Shown here: positions 26,380-34,936 of the stretch, in pieces | Layout: every line of letters starts with the position of its first letter | How positions within the stretch are numbered: position 1 is the first letter of the stretch | From: Niabella agricola | GTDB taxonomy: Bacteria; Bacteroidota; Bacteroidia; Chitinophagales; Chitinophagaceae | Direction of reading: 5' to 3' | Assembly: GCF_021538615.1 (NCBI RefSeq) | Contig: NZ_JAJHIZ010000003.1 | Coordinates: 4,712,001-4,776,000, forward strand | DNA: 64,000 nucleotides | The notes under the pieces: model-generated | Told to the model about the DNA's origin: nothing | What the model saw: only the letters and a program-made list of their open reading frames with translations | Database searches by the model: none | Program-made: the position numbers and the translations under genes

Positions 26380-27414
26380 TCAGGGATAAAACGTATAAGT
26401 TAACTCCAGTACCCGGTCTTCAAAATAATCTGCCGCTTTAGCGGATGCCGATTTGCGCTGGATGGACTTTAAAAAACCTTTGCTGTCATAGGTCATGATT
26501 AACGCACTTACGATCTGGCCGCCCCATTGATTTTCCATTTGTACCAGGTTCTGATGTTTGTCGTAACGGTATTGTTCGTTGCGGGGATCCGGCCGGTGCG
26601 GATTTTCCCGTATCCCTGTCAGTAATCCTTTTTCGTAGCTATAGAATTCGTCCGGTGTTTTTTTTTCATCGCAGTTGCTATGTATGAAACGTATTGTTGG
26701 ACGCTCATCTTTGTAATAATAGGTTTGACGGCCGCTGCAGGTATCATCAGCCTGGTACTTTTTTTTGAAATCGAAGTGTTCGGTTTGTTCCTCGGCGGTA
26801 AAACCGTTCTCTATATAATAGCGATAGTGCCGGGAGGTAAAATTATGTTCTGCAATCAGCTTTTCATAATACAGGTCATCCGGAACGTTGCCTTTTAAAA
26901 AGGCCGTATAGGTTCCGGGGATGGTTTCGTAATTCATGATGCTGCTTTTTTGAGACCGGCCCGGCAGATCTGCATCCAGCGTAAAATTCCGGACTACGGC
27001 GTGCTTCCCGTTTTCGTTGTAAACATATTTTTTAACCCGCACCAGCCCGTCGTGATAATCGATTTGGGCGATGTAGTCTGTATTGCCGGACGCTGTATAG
27101 CCATAAATCGTATAAAATACCGTATCGGCTTTTATATCCTCACGTTGAAAGGTTATAAAATGGACTGTTCGCCCGTTTGGGTCAAAAGCGTAATGATAAT
27201 CGCGTCCTGTCTTTTCCCTGTCGCGCAACACCACGGTATTGACTTTTTTTGCTTTTATAAATTCCGGGTTAAACGTGAAAACGGTTTTGGAAAAATAGCC
27301 CTCTTCCTCAAAAGGCGTTACCTTGTAAAATGGCGGCGCTTGAGCAATACCGGAGCAAACGGTCAGGATAAAAATGCTGGTTAAGAAAAGGTGGTTTATG
27401 CGTAGGTACTTCAT
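26380..27414 (-). CDS. Secreted hypothetical protein with YD-like repeats
   Basis: A 344-residue protein with a clear signal peptide (MKYLRINHLFLTSIFILTVC, cleavage after GIAQA). The mature part is rich in Tyr, Asp and Lys. It has several short segments of the YD/RHS type (YTIYGYTASGNTDYIAQIDY, KKYVYNENGKHAVVRNF, QYRYDKHQNLVQMENQWGGQ, MTYDSKGFLKSIQRKS), which suggest a beta-sheet scaffold like those of RHS or MORN-like repeat proteins. No catalytic residues are evident. It is divergent from the lipoprotein at 27486. Family not certain. Confidence 0.75.
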   Translation of the reverse strand: MKYLRINHLFLTSIFILTVCSGIAQAPPFYKVTPFEEEGYFSKTVFTFNPEFIKAKKVNTVVLRDREKTGRDYHYAFDPNGRTVHFITFQREDIKADTVFYTIYGYTASGNTDYIAQIDYHDGLVRVKKYVYNENGKHAVVRNFTLDADLPGRSQKSSIMNYETIPGTYTAFLKGNVPDDLYYEKLIAEHNFTSRHYRYYIENGFTAEEQTEHFDFKKKYQADDTCSGRQTYYYKDERPTIRFIHSNCDEKKTPDEFYSYEKGLLTGIRENPHRPDPRNEQYRYDKHQNLVQMENQWGGQIVSALIMTYDSKGFLKSIQRKSASAKAADYFEDRVLELTYTFYP

Positions 27415-27485
27415 GCAGCAAAAATAGTGAATAGTTTTTCGCTATTTTATGAAAGCTGTTTATATTAGCAGTGTAAACAATACTT

Positions 27486-28088
27486 ATGAGGGCATTAATT
27501 TTCTTATTCTTTATTGGGTGCTTCACACTGATCGCATGTAATCATCACCGGGTACAGCAACAGCCGGTGGTGAACATACCAAAGGCCCTGGAAGATCATA
27601 GCGCTTCTCATAAACTGGTTTCAAAAAGAGGCCCTGATGAACTGGTGGAAAGCCTCTACAGTGAACTTGCCGAGCATGACGCCGGGTTGAAACAACTGGA
27701 GGCCGCATTGGATGCGTTGGATCAGAGTAAAGAAGAAGCTGCCGGGTCATTTCAACAGTTTGATGCGAAAAGCCAGTCGTATTATAAGGCAGCGGATCAG
27801 CATATGAATACGATCAGCGATTCCCTTTTAAAAGATAAGATCAGAAAGCTGGTGGAGGAGCACCTTGCAAAATACAAGGCAATCACAGAAAAGCACCAGG
27901 AGCTGTTGAAGGCGATTGATGTAAAGACCACGAAGCTGGCGGACCTTCACACGGTATTAAAAGTGGTGAAAACCCTTCCGGTGATCGAAACGTATCAGAA
28001 GGACAACCGGCCCGGAACAGCGTCGCTTGAAAGTTATAGCAAAAAGCAGGATGGCGCGATTGAAGATATAAATAAAATGACGCATTAA
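27486..28088 (+). CDS. Coiled-coil lipoprotein, hypothetical
   Basis: A 200-residue protein with a lipoprotein signal (MRALIFLFFIGCFTLIAC, Cys18 in TLIAC-N). The mature chain is almost wholly alpha-helical and charged (ELVESLYSELAEHDAGLKQL, LLKDKIRKLVEEHLAKYKAI, ITEKHQELLKAIDVKTTKLA), as in periplasmic coiled-coil proteins. No named family is recognised. The next gene starts 37 bases after its stop codon on the same strand, so they may share a transcript. Confidence 0.75.
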   Translation: MRALIFLFFIGCFTLIACNHHRVQQQPVVNIPKALEDHSASHKLVSKRGPDELVESLYSELAEHDAGLKQLEAALDALDQSKEEAAGSFQQFDAKSQSYYKAADQHMNTISDSLLKDKIRKLVEEHLAKYKAITEKHQELLKAIDVKTTKLADLHTVLKVVKTLPVIETYQKDNRPGTASLESYSKKQDGAIEDINKMTH

Positions 28089-28125
28089 TAATGACTGGTG
28101 GCTAGACTTTTAGAACAAAATCCCA

Positions 28126-28401
28126 ATGGAAAAAGTATTTATTATAAAAGAGCTAATGCAAATACCAGGAGTCGGCAAATCGATCGCTACCTATCTGTAC
28201 AACATCGGGATACGCCGCATTGAAGATTTAAAAGGCCGGGATCCGGAGCAGCTTTACAATGCATCGAACCACTTTGTTGGCTGCGTGCAGGACCGGTGCC
28301 TGCTATATGTGTTCCGGTGTGCGGTTTGTTTTGCAGACACCCCTCCGCATATGCGGGAGGCGGATAAACTGAAATGGTGGAACTGGAAGAATGGAAAGTG
28401 A
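28126..28401 (+). CDS. Helix-hairpin-helix protein of the Cdd1 (pathogenicity locus) family
   Basis: A 91-residue protein. The motif MQIPGVGKSIATYLYNIGIRRIEDLKGRDPEQLY is a helix-hairpin-helix, as in DNA-repair and mitomycin-resistance-type proteins. The second half has CVQDRCLLYVFRCAVCFAD and the conserved ending LKWWNWKN, diagnostic of the small Cdd1 family. It is cytoplasmic and probably binds DNA or RNA. The four cysteines in the second half could bind metal, which I cannot confirm. It follows the coiled-coil lipoprotein by 37 bases. Confidence 0.85.
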   Translation: MEKVFIIKELMQIPGVGKSIATYLYNIGIRRIEDLKGRDPEQLYNASNHFVGCVQDRCLLYVFRCAVCFADTPPHMREADKLKWWNWKNGK

Positions 28402-28678
28402 TGCCTGTTATTGCTCAATATCGGTATTAGGTGTAATATGGAGTGCATCCCATTTTTCGGATTGTTTTAACGCAACGTGCACAAAGAATCCGCAAAGCCC
28501 GCAATGAAGGGATGCGCTATTGAATGACTTTGCGCCCCTTGCGTGGTCTTAGCGGACCTTGCGGTTGAAATCAAACTGCAAAAGCAGCTTATAGAAAAGG
28601 TGATACATCCTTGTTTTCCGATATCATTTGGAAGTTGATGGGGAAGTGGTAATTTTACCAAAACAGTACATCGTTTTT

Positions 28679-29326
28679 ATGAAACATCCCTACCTGATCC
28701 TGGCCATCATCTTGATGATTACCTTGCTGCTGATCTTTGACCGGCTGGAGTTGAGGACCCGGCGCATGCGGGATAGGGCAGAGAAAGGAGAACCCTCTGA
28801 CGGGATGTTGCCTAAAGATAAAGTAGCCAATGATAAACTGATCGTTGTGGAGGGGGGGCATGAAGACCTCATAAAACGAATCATCCGGGATTTTTGCGGG
28901 TGGCACAACCGGGAAATGCTGCAAGTGATACCCGTGGTGACAAAAATAACGGATCAGCAGTTTGCGATAATCTTTCCGTATGATGTTTCGTTTGACATCT
29001 TTTGCTCTTTTATAAATTATCTGAATTATCCCAAAGGATATGGCCGGCGCTTTTATGCCATAGGCTGGACCACCACCCGGCTAACGGATATGTGGATAAC
29101 AGCAGAAAGCGCCGGTAAACAGGTATTCTTGTTTGTTTCGGATGCTGATCGGGAATATGATTATGTTTTTATGACTACCATTGATCAGCTGGGGTATCAA
29201 CTTAACTTTTCAATAGAAAAAGCGCAGCTGTTGGAGCATACTGCTAAAACCTATCACATGCCTCCGTTTACTACCGGTGATCTGGCGGGCAGTGAAACGG
29301 TTGCGGTTTCGTTTAGTGAAAACTGA
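28679..29326 (+). CDS. Membrane-anchored hypothetical protein
   Basis: About 215 residues from ATG 28679 (MKHPYLILAIILMITLLLIF); a TTG 17 codons upstream is unlikely. One N-terminal TM helix is followed by a basic segment (RLELRTRRMRDRAEKGEPSD) and a soluble domain with alternating strands (KLIVVEGGHEDLIKRIIRDF, VIPVVTKITDQQFAIIFPYD, YAIGWTTTRLTDMW, QVFLFVSDADREYDYVFMTT). I do not recognise the domain. It is convergent with the DUF3574 gene 40 bases downstream. The 277-base gap upstream contains a degenerate CTTTGCGCCCCTTGCG repeat near 28530-28570 like that at 57.5 kb. Confidence 0.7.
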   Translation: MKHPYLILAIILMITLLLIFDRLELRTRRMRDRAEKGEPSDGMLPKDKVANDKLIVVEGGHEDLIKRIIRDFCGWHNREMLQVIPVVTKITDQQFAIIFPYDVSFDIFCSFINYLNYPKGYGRRFYAIGWTTTRLTDMWITAESAGKQVFLFVSDADREYDYVFMTTIDQLGYQLNFSIEKAQLLEHTAKTYHMPPFTTGDLAGSETVAVSFSEN

Positions 29327-29365
29327 TCCAGGTATGGGGTGTTGGACGGGGTGTGCGGCGCTTGT

Positions 29366-29770
29366 TTAATTGGTATTCTTTTTTGTGTTCAGCCGGTATC
29401 GGATCTTTGTATCCACCCGCAGCACGGCCTGCTGGTGGAAGCGGCGGATATACGCCTGTGTGATCTGATTGAGCTGTCCGTTCCTTTTGGCACTGCGTTT
29501 ACCAATTACGGTGATCCGTTTTGTGTCTTCGGCGATCGTTTCCCGGCTTTCGGTATCCATCCATTTACCTTGTGCATCGGATTCGGTATATCCTTCGGGG
29601 AAGGCCGGTGTAATGATGCTATCGCTGAATGCTTTCCATTGTTGCTCCGTTACCTGGCCGCCACCGGGAATATTCCGTCCGAAGTAAAGATCCGTCTGTT
29701 GCATAGTCACGCAACCGGTGATGGTTGTACCGGCGAATGCAATAAGAAGTATTTGTTTGATTAGGATCAT
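29366..29770 (-). CDS. DUF3574 lipoprotein
   Basis: About 134 residues from MILIKQILLIAFAGTTITGC (29770), a lipoprotein signal with lipobox TITGC-V. The longer frame from 29791 would start inside a hairpin and is less likely. The mature part matches DUF3574: TDLYFGRNIPGGGQVTEQQW, FSDSIITPAFPEGYTESDAQ, KRITVIGKRSAKRN. Function unknown; the family is found in secreted form in many Gram-negative bacteria. Its start codon is directly preceded by a perfect 13-bp inverted repeat (listed). The gene is monocistronic. Confidence 0.82.
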   Translation of the reverse strand: MILIKQILLIAFAGTTITGCVTMQQTDLYFGRNIPGGGQVTEQQWKAFSDSIITPAFPEGYTESDAQGKWMDTESRETIAEDTKRITVIGKRSAKRNGQLNQITQAYIRRFHQQAVLRVDTKIRYRLNTKKNTN

Positions 29771-29771
29771 C

Positions 29772-29805
29772 TTTGCTAAGGCATGTTCCACTATGCCTTA
29801 GCAAA
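29772..29805 (-). promoter_or_regulatory. Perfect 13-bp-arm hairpin ending one base before the DUF3574 start codon
   Basis: TTTGCTAAGGCAT (29772-29784) and ATGCCTTAGCAAA (29793-29805) flank an 8-base spacer. In the minus-strand transcript the stem ends one base before the ATG, so it could block initiation or serve as an operator. There is no U-tract, so it is not a terminator for this gene. Confidence 0.6.
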
Positions 29806-29944
29806 TTTAGCGCTTAAAAAGGTATGAGCTAATTGATTAATGGGTTTAGGCGTAGTTGGCGGGACCATGGCGATTGGTGGGACAAGGATGTTATAGCTGA
29901 TTTGTCGCACAAGTCACCCTTGTCATGACATGAGCCGGTTAATT

Positions 29945-31528
29945 TTACTTCTTCTCCAGCTTCAGCAGCATCACCGCACAGGGAAGCAACCTTGTCGTAT
30001 AAGCACCTTTCCTTCTGTTTATCAGCCGGGTTTTAGGAACCAGTACATCCCGGTTCTCCGGACTATTGAAAGCGTTGATGTTGGTCTGTTGCAGCTCCCA
30101 CACTTCAACGGCACGGTAACCTGCGGGAAGGACCACTGCTACTTCACGGCTGCTGTTGAAGGAGCGATTGACCAGTGATACATATACAGTTTCTTCTGTG
30201 GATTGCACGGCTGCTGCATCGATATAGGCAAGCTGCTCACTGTCCATCTGTACTTCCTTGCAATCGCCGTCAATCGTTGGTGCTGCTGCTGCACCGGTGA
30301 TGCCCGGTCCGTTTACGGTTACATCCAGCTTTGTACCAGTCATCCATTGGCGGTATTGCTTAAAGAGATAGAACAGCGGGGTTTTTAACGCATCGTCGGT
30401 GCCAATCGTACGGATTAACCCATGCCCGTTTACCGGGAAAATATAGTTGGCCATGCCTACCACAGGGCTTTGGCGGATGAATACATTGAGCATGCCCGCA
30501 GCTACCGCTGCATCAAACTGGCGGCGGGGCGACTGGCGGGTGAATTTGTATTCGTTGTTTTGTAAAACGGAATGCCGGTTGTTCCACTCATCAATGGATA
30601 AGCGTATGGGGTTGTTGGTCCTGTCTTTATTATAATTGGCCAGCAGGTTGCCCAGCGAGCGCAGGTGTGCTTCCATCTTTGCCGGGGCAAAAAGCGTGTG
30701 GTCCGGGTTCTGAATGCTGCCATCCTTTAATTTGCTTACCACATAATAATGCTGGGTAAGGAAGTCGATGTCTTTCCCGCTTTTTTCCAGTACGGTTCTG
30801 TTCCAGTCCAGTGTATGACCTACACCCAGCAGCCGCAGTCCGGGATATTTATTGCGGATGGTGCTAGCCCACAGCGCCAGCCGGCTGCCATATTCGGCCG
30901 CTGTTTCTACATTGTGGCGCCCCCAGGGTCCATAGTTTTCATTACCGATACCCCAGTACTGTACATTATAAGGTGCTTTATGCCCATAAGCCGCACGCAG
31001 CCGTCCGCCATTGGTGGTGTCTGCACTACCGTTTACATATTCGATCCAGTCCAGGGCCTCCCACAATGTGCCGCCGTACAGCGGATGATTGGCCATATTG
31101 AAGTTGATATAAGCTGCGGTGTTTACATCTTTACACCAGTTCAGGAATTCATCGGTGCCGAACTGGTAGTTCTCCGTTCCCTTCCAGGCATAGGTGTTCA
31201 CCACGGGGCGCAGTTGGCGCGGACCAATTCCTTCGCGCCAGCGGTATTCATGAATAACGGTGCCCCCGGGCCAGCGCATAACGGGAATGTCCAGCTCTTT
31301 TAACAGTTTTGTGATATGCGGTTGTACATTGCCGTTGCCGTCCGTGACGCCGCCATAGATCACGCTATCGTTTACATTTTCCAGCATCTGACCGTAGATC
31401 ATCGGGTCGATCGGTATGCGTTGCTCCGGAATGGTGACCGTTACCCGGGTTGTTTGTGCGATTACCGTTACAACGCCGCTCATCCATATTAGTAAGGCGA
31501 TGCATACCGCCGTTTTTGTTTTTTGCAT
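29945..31528 (-). CDS. GH51 alpha-L-arabinofuranosidase (second copy in PUL)
   Basis: A 527-residue exported glycosidase with signal peptide (MQKTKTAVCIALLIWMSGVV, cleavage near IAQ). The catalytic TIM barrel follows, with the family landmarks MIYGQMLENVNDSVIYGGVT, RWPGGTVIHEYRWREGIGP and the acid/base Glu in YWGIGNENYG. The nucleophile is the Glu in RLSIDEWNNR. The C-terminal beta-domain ends LLPCAVMLLKLE. It releases terminal alpha-L-arabinofuranosyl residues from arabinan, arabinoxylan or similar glycans. It is similar over the whole length to the protein encoded just upstream (31598-33211), so the pair is a tandem duplication. It is the last gene of the utilisation locus; a gap of about 170 bases separates it from the DUF3574 gene, and nothing is seen there. 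Confidence 0.93.
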   Translation of the reverse strand: MQKTKTAVCIALLIWMSGVVTVIAQTTRVTVTIPEQRIPIDPMIYGQMLENVNDSVIYGGVTDGNGNVQPHITKLLKELDIPVMRWPGGTVIHEYRWREGIGPRQLRPVVNTYAWKGTENYQFGTDEFLNWCKDVNTAAYINFNMANHPLYGGTLWEALDWIEYVNGSADTTNGGRLRAAYGHKAPYNVQYWGIGNENYGPWGRHNVETAAEYGSRLALWASTIRNKYPGLRLLGVGHTLDWNRTVLEKSGKDIDFLTQHYYVVSKLKDGSIQNPDHTLFAPAKMEAHLRSLGNLLANYNKDRTNNPIRLSIDEWNNRHSVLQNNEYKFTRQSPRRQFDAAVAAGMLNVFIRQSPVVGMANYIFPVNGHGLIRTIGTDDALKTPLFYLFKQYRQWMTGTKLDVTVNGPGITGAAAAPTIDGDCKEVQMDSEQLAYIDAAAVQSTEETVYVSLVNRSFNSSREVAVVLPAGYRAVEVWELQQTNINAFNSPENRDVLVPKTRLINRRKGAYTTRLLPCAVMLLKLEKK

Positions 31529-31597
31529 GATTCGTTTCTTTACAATTTATTCGCTATTGGTTTCTTTCTGTTTTTCTTCAGAAAGCAAAAACCGATG

Positions 31598-33211
31598 TTA
31601 TTCTGCTACCAGCTGCAACAGGGCAAAGGCGCAGGGAAGCAGCCGGACGCTGATGCCGGTGCCTTTTTGTTTTACCGTTCTGGTCCGGGGCACCACTTCA
31701 AAGCGCTTGCCGGGCTCGTTAGATGCATTAATATTTCTATGCGCCAGTTCCCAGATACCTACGGCCTTATAACCGGAAGGAACGGTAATGATGGCTTCCT
31801 GGGTGTTATCCGCCGAACGGTTCACCAGCGCGATATGGATCTGCCCTTCTTTATTCAGGACTGCGGTTGCATCTACAAAAGTCAATGGTGCATCGGGCAG
31901 GGTTACTTCATCACAATCGCCCGTAATGTTAAACGGAGTTGTTTTTGCATCAATACCCGGACCTTTTAAAGTTACATCTATTTTATGCCCGGTCATTTTT
32001 TCGCGGTATTGTTTAAAAAGGTAGTAAAGCGGCGTACGAAATGCATCATCGGTACCAACCGTACGTATCAAACCATGCGCATTCACCGGGAAGATGTAGT
32101 TGGCCATACCTACCACCGGACTTTGCCGTATGAACACGTTCAGCATACCGGCGGCTACCGTTACATCAAATTGTTTTCTTACCGATTGGCGGGAAAACTG
32201 GTAACTGTTGCCGTTGTATACGCCATGCCGGTCATTCCATTCATCTACCGAAAGCCGGATAGGGTGCTGCGTACGTTGCAGCGTTCGATTCATTTCAGTC
32301 AGCTGTGCACTCAACAGCTTTAAATGAGCTTCCATTTTTGCCGGTGCAAACAAGGTGGCGGCCGGATCCTGTAATCGTCCGTCTTTTACTTTGGCATTTA
32401 CATAATAGTGCTGTGTTAAAAAATCGATATAAGGCCCGGCGCGTTCCAGTACGGTATGGTTCCAGCCGGAAGTGTGTCCTACACCGAGCAGGCTCAGATC
32501 GGGGAACTGCGCTTTGATGGTAGATGCCCAAAGGCGGAGCCGCTCTGCGTACACGGTATCCGGATCCTGTACCCGTGCCGCCCGGCCAGGGAGGTAATTT
32601 TCATTACCGATGCCCCAGTACTTTACACCATAAGGATCTTTATGCCCATGGTATGCGCGCAATTTCCCCATATCGGAATCCTCCGGACCGTTTACATACC
32701 CGATCCATTCCAGTGCTTCCCGGAGGGTACTGCCATAAAGCGGATGCGTACCCATATTGAGATTGATATAAGGAGTGGTACCGATCTTCCGGCACCATTG
32801 CAGGAACTCGTCGGTACCGAACTGGTAGTTTTCTTTTCCCTGCCAGGCAAGGGTAGACACCACGGGCCGTAATGAACGGGGCCCGATCCCGTTGCGCCAA
32901 TGGTATTCATAAACAACGGTTCCGCCGGGCCACCGGAGCACCGGCACCTGCAGATCTTTTAATAGGGGAATGACCTGCTTTTGCTCGTTCCCCTGCATGT
33001 CCGTAACGCCGCCATAGATCATGCTGTCGTTCACATTTTCCAGCATTTGTCCGTAGATCATCGGATCTACCGGGGCCGGATTTTGTGGTATGGTAATCGT
33101 GACTGATGTTTTTTCCTGCCCGTGACCGGATAGCTGTGCCGCTGTAAAAAGTAGCACCAGCAGCGGCCTCCGGAAAAGTAAGCACAAGATTGTTTTATGG
33201 ATTCCTTGCAT
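31598..33211 (-). CDS. GH51 alpha-L-arabinofuranosidase (first copy in PUL)
   Basis: A 537-residue exported enzyme with signal peptide (MQGIHKTILCLLFRRPLLVL, cleavage near GHGQ). It shares with the next gene MIYGQMLENVNDSMIYGGVT, RWPGGTVVYEYHWRNGIGP, the acid/base YWGIGNENY and the nucleophile RLSVDEWNDRHG. They differ in loops, for example the longer YLPGRAARVQDPDTVYAERL after the acid/base Glu here, where the other has YGPWGRHNVETAAEYG. This could reflect different linkage preferences. The start lies 33 bases after the susD stop, so it belongs to the same operon. Both are probably periplasmic or surface-exposed. Confidence 0.93.
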   Translation of the reverse strand: MQGIHKTILCLLFRRPLLVLLFTAAQLSGHGQEKTSVTITIPQNPAPVDPMIYGQMLENVNDSMIYGGVTDMQGNEQKQVIPLLKDLQVPVLRWPGGTVVYEYHWRNGIGPRSLRPVVSTLAWQGKENYQFGTDEFLQWCRKIGTTPYINLNMGTHPLYGSTLREALEWIGYVNGPEDSDMGKLRAYHGHKDPYGVKYWGIGNENYLPGRAARVQDPDTVYAERLRLWASTIKAQFPDLSLLGVGHTSGWNHTVLERAGPYIDFLTQHYYVNAKVKDGRLQDPAATLFAPAKMEAHLKLLSAQLTEMNRTLQRTQHPIRLSVDEWNDRHGVYNGNSYQFSRQSVRKQFDVTVAAGMLNVFIRQSPVVGMANYIFPVNAHGLIRTVGTDDAFRTPLYYLFKQYREKMTGHKIDVTLKGPGIDAKTTPFNITGDCDEVTLPDAPLTFVDATAVLNKEGQIHIALVNRSADNTQEAIITVPSGYKAVGIWELAHRNINASNEPGKRFEVVPRTRTVKQKGTGISVRLLPCAFALLQLVAE

Positions 33212-33244
33212 GATCTGATAAGTATAATGGCAGCATAAATAAAA

Positions 33245-34879
33245 TTAATACCCGGGATTCTGCGTGAGTTTTTTGTTGGTCTGTATTTCAATATCCGGTA
33301 TGGGCCATAGATAATTGGCCGGATTGATGAACGTACGTACCTGTATTACCCGCATTTTATCCTTATCCGGCACATTGGTATAATCCGGTGTGCCGTTGGC
33401 ATCAATGGCCGGAGCCGCCGACAGGAACCCCCTGGGATTGCGGCCATAGCAAGGACCGTTCAGCACACGATCGGCGATTTTCCAGCGGATGATGTCGAAA
33501 TAACGCAATCCTTCTCCTGCCAGTTCCACCTTGCGTTCCTTGCGAATGATCGAGCGCAGTTCAGCAGTGTTTTTACCTGTAGTGATATCCGGCATGCCCG
33601 CCCGTTTACGGATCTTGTTGATGGCCGTGTAGATCGATTCATCGGTTTGCCCGGCTTCTATTTTTGCCTCTGCGTAATTGAGCAGCACTTCTGCATAACG
33701 GATGATGATCGGGTTGATCTCGGACCTGGTAGCATGCGCTTCGGTCGGGTCTGCATATTTCCGCCAGCAATAGCCGGAAAAACTGGCGAAGGTATGGGTG
33801 GCATCCAGGTTATCGACCCGTACCGCCGGCGATACATTGTAGTTCCAGCATTTCAGGCTGTCTTTATGCGTTTCAAACTGGTAGCCGTAGTACACCGAAC
33901 CGGGCAGGGCAATGGTCTTGGCCAGCCGCGGATCCCGGTTGTCGAATGGATGTGCGGGATCATATTTGGGTGATTTATCGATCGGCAAGCCATCTGTACA
34001 ATCATAAGCGTCAACCAGGGTCTGCACCGGTATGCGGTTGCAGAAGCCGCTGGCCATGCGTGAACGGAAGGAGACCGGCGTTTCGTGAAAGATATCGTTA
34101 TAGTTAAACTGTATAGCCCAGATGATCTCTTTGGAGGTTTTGCCTGCGCGCAGCGCGATCGTGGCGTAGTCGGCATTTAATACAAATTCTGTTCCTTCCA
34201 GGGCCATCACTTTTTGGGCCGCTTCAATCGCATCTGTCCAACGCTCATTGTACAGGGCTACGCGGGATGCCAGTGCCCAGGCCGCTCCGGAAGATACATT
34301 CATGGTATTGGGCTGGTTGGTGGCCGGAAGCAATGCCGCGGCTTCTTTAAACTCTGTAAGGATAAAATCCACAACGTCCTTCTTTGCCGAGCGCCCGATA
34401 TATGCCTCCTCCAGGCTTAGTGTTTTGGTCGCCAACGGTACATCACCATACAGCTGGGAAAGAATGCTGTAACAATAAGCCCGCAGGAACCGTGCCGTGC
34501 CGGTTACTTTTGCTTTTGACTGATCCGTAGCCCCCACTACACGGTCGATATGATCCAGCAGGAAATTACAACGGGAGATCACGGTATACATCGTGTTCCA
34601 GATGGTATTTACATCGCCGGCGGTGGGTGTGCCCCAGGAGGCATTGGGGGTAACATCGCGGTTGGCGGCAATGTCGGAATACATTTCAAACCAGATGGCG
34701 TATGGGTTTTCGCCAAACCGTAAATTCAACGGACTAAAACATCCCACCAGTGCCGCCTGCATTTCAGACTCTGTGGCCGGGAAGGTTTCTGTAGACGGGG
34801 CATCCAGGGGAAGCCGGTCCAGCTGCCGGGTGCAGGCCGTTATCAGGAGGATGATATATAAAAAACAAATCTTTTTCAT
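33245..34879 (-). CDS. SusD/RagB-family nutrient-binding lipoprotein
   Basis: About 544 residues from MKKICFLYIILLITAC-T (lipoprotein signal, Cys16). The family features are the N-terminal LDRLPLDAPSTETFPATESEMQAALVGCF, helical TPR-like repeats (FLRAYCYSILSQLYGDVPLA is the diagnostic SusD motif), YAEVLLNYAEAKIEAGQTDE, IRKERKVELAGEGLRYFDIIRW and the C-terminal NYLWPIPDIEIQTNKKLTQN. This surface lipoprotein captures oligosaccharides and hands them to the SusC channel. It follows susC by about 57 bases and precedes the two arabinofuranosidases. Confidence 0.96.
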   Translation of the reverse strand: MKKICFLYIILLITACTRQLDRLPLDAPSTETFPATESEMQAALVGCFSPLNLRFGENPYAIWFEMYSDIAANRDVTPNASWGTPTAGDVNTIWNTMYTVISRCNFLLDHIDRVVGATDQSKAKVTGTARFLRAYCYSILSQLYGDVPLATKTLSLEEAYIGRSAKKDVVDFILTEFKEAAALLPATNQPNTMNVSSGAAWALASRVALYNERWTDAIEAAQKVMALEGTEFVLNADYATIALRAGKTSKEIIWAIQFNYNDIFHETPVSFRSRMASGFCNRIPVQTLVDAYDCTDGLPIDKSPKYDPAHPFDNRDPRLAKTIALPGSVYYGYQFETHKDSLKCWNYNVSPAVRVDNLDATHTFASFSGYCWRKYADPTEAHATRSEINPIIIRYAEVLLNYAEAKIEAGQTDESIYTAINKIRKRAGMPDITTGKNTAELRSIIRKERKVELAGEGLRYFDIIRWKIADRVLNGPCYGRNPRGFLSAAPAIDANGTPDYTNVPDKDKMRVIQVRTFINPANYLWPIPDIEIQTNKKLTQNPGY

Positions 34880-34936
34880 CTGTATCATTTTAATTTTTTA
34901 ATAGCTGCCGGTTGCTTCATTTGAAGCATGCGGCTA

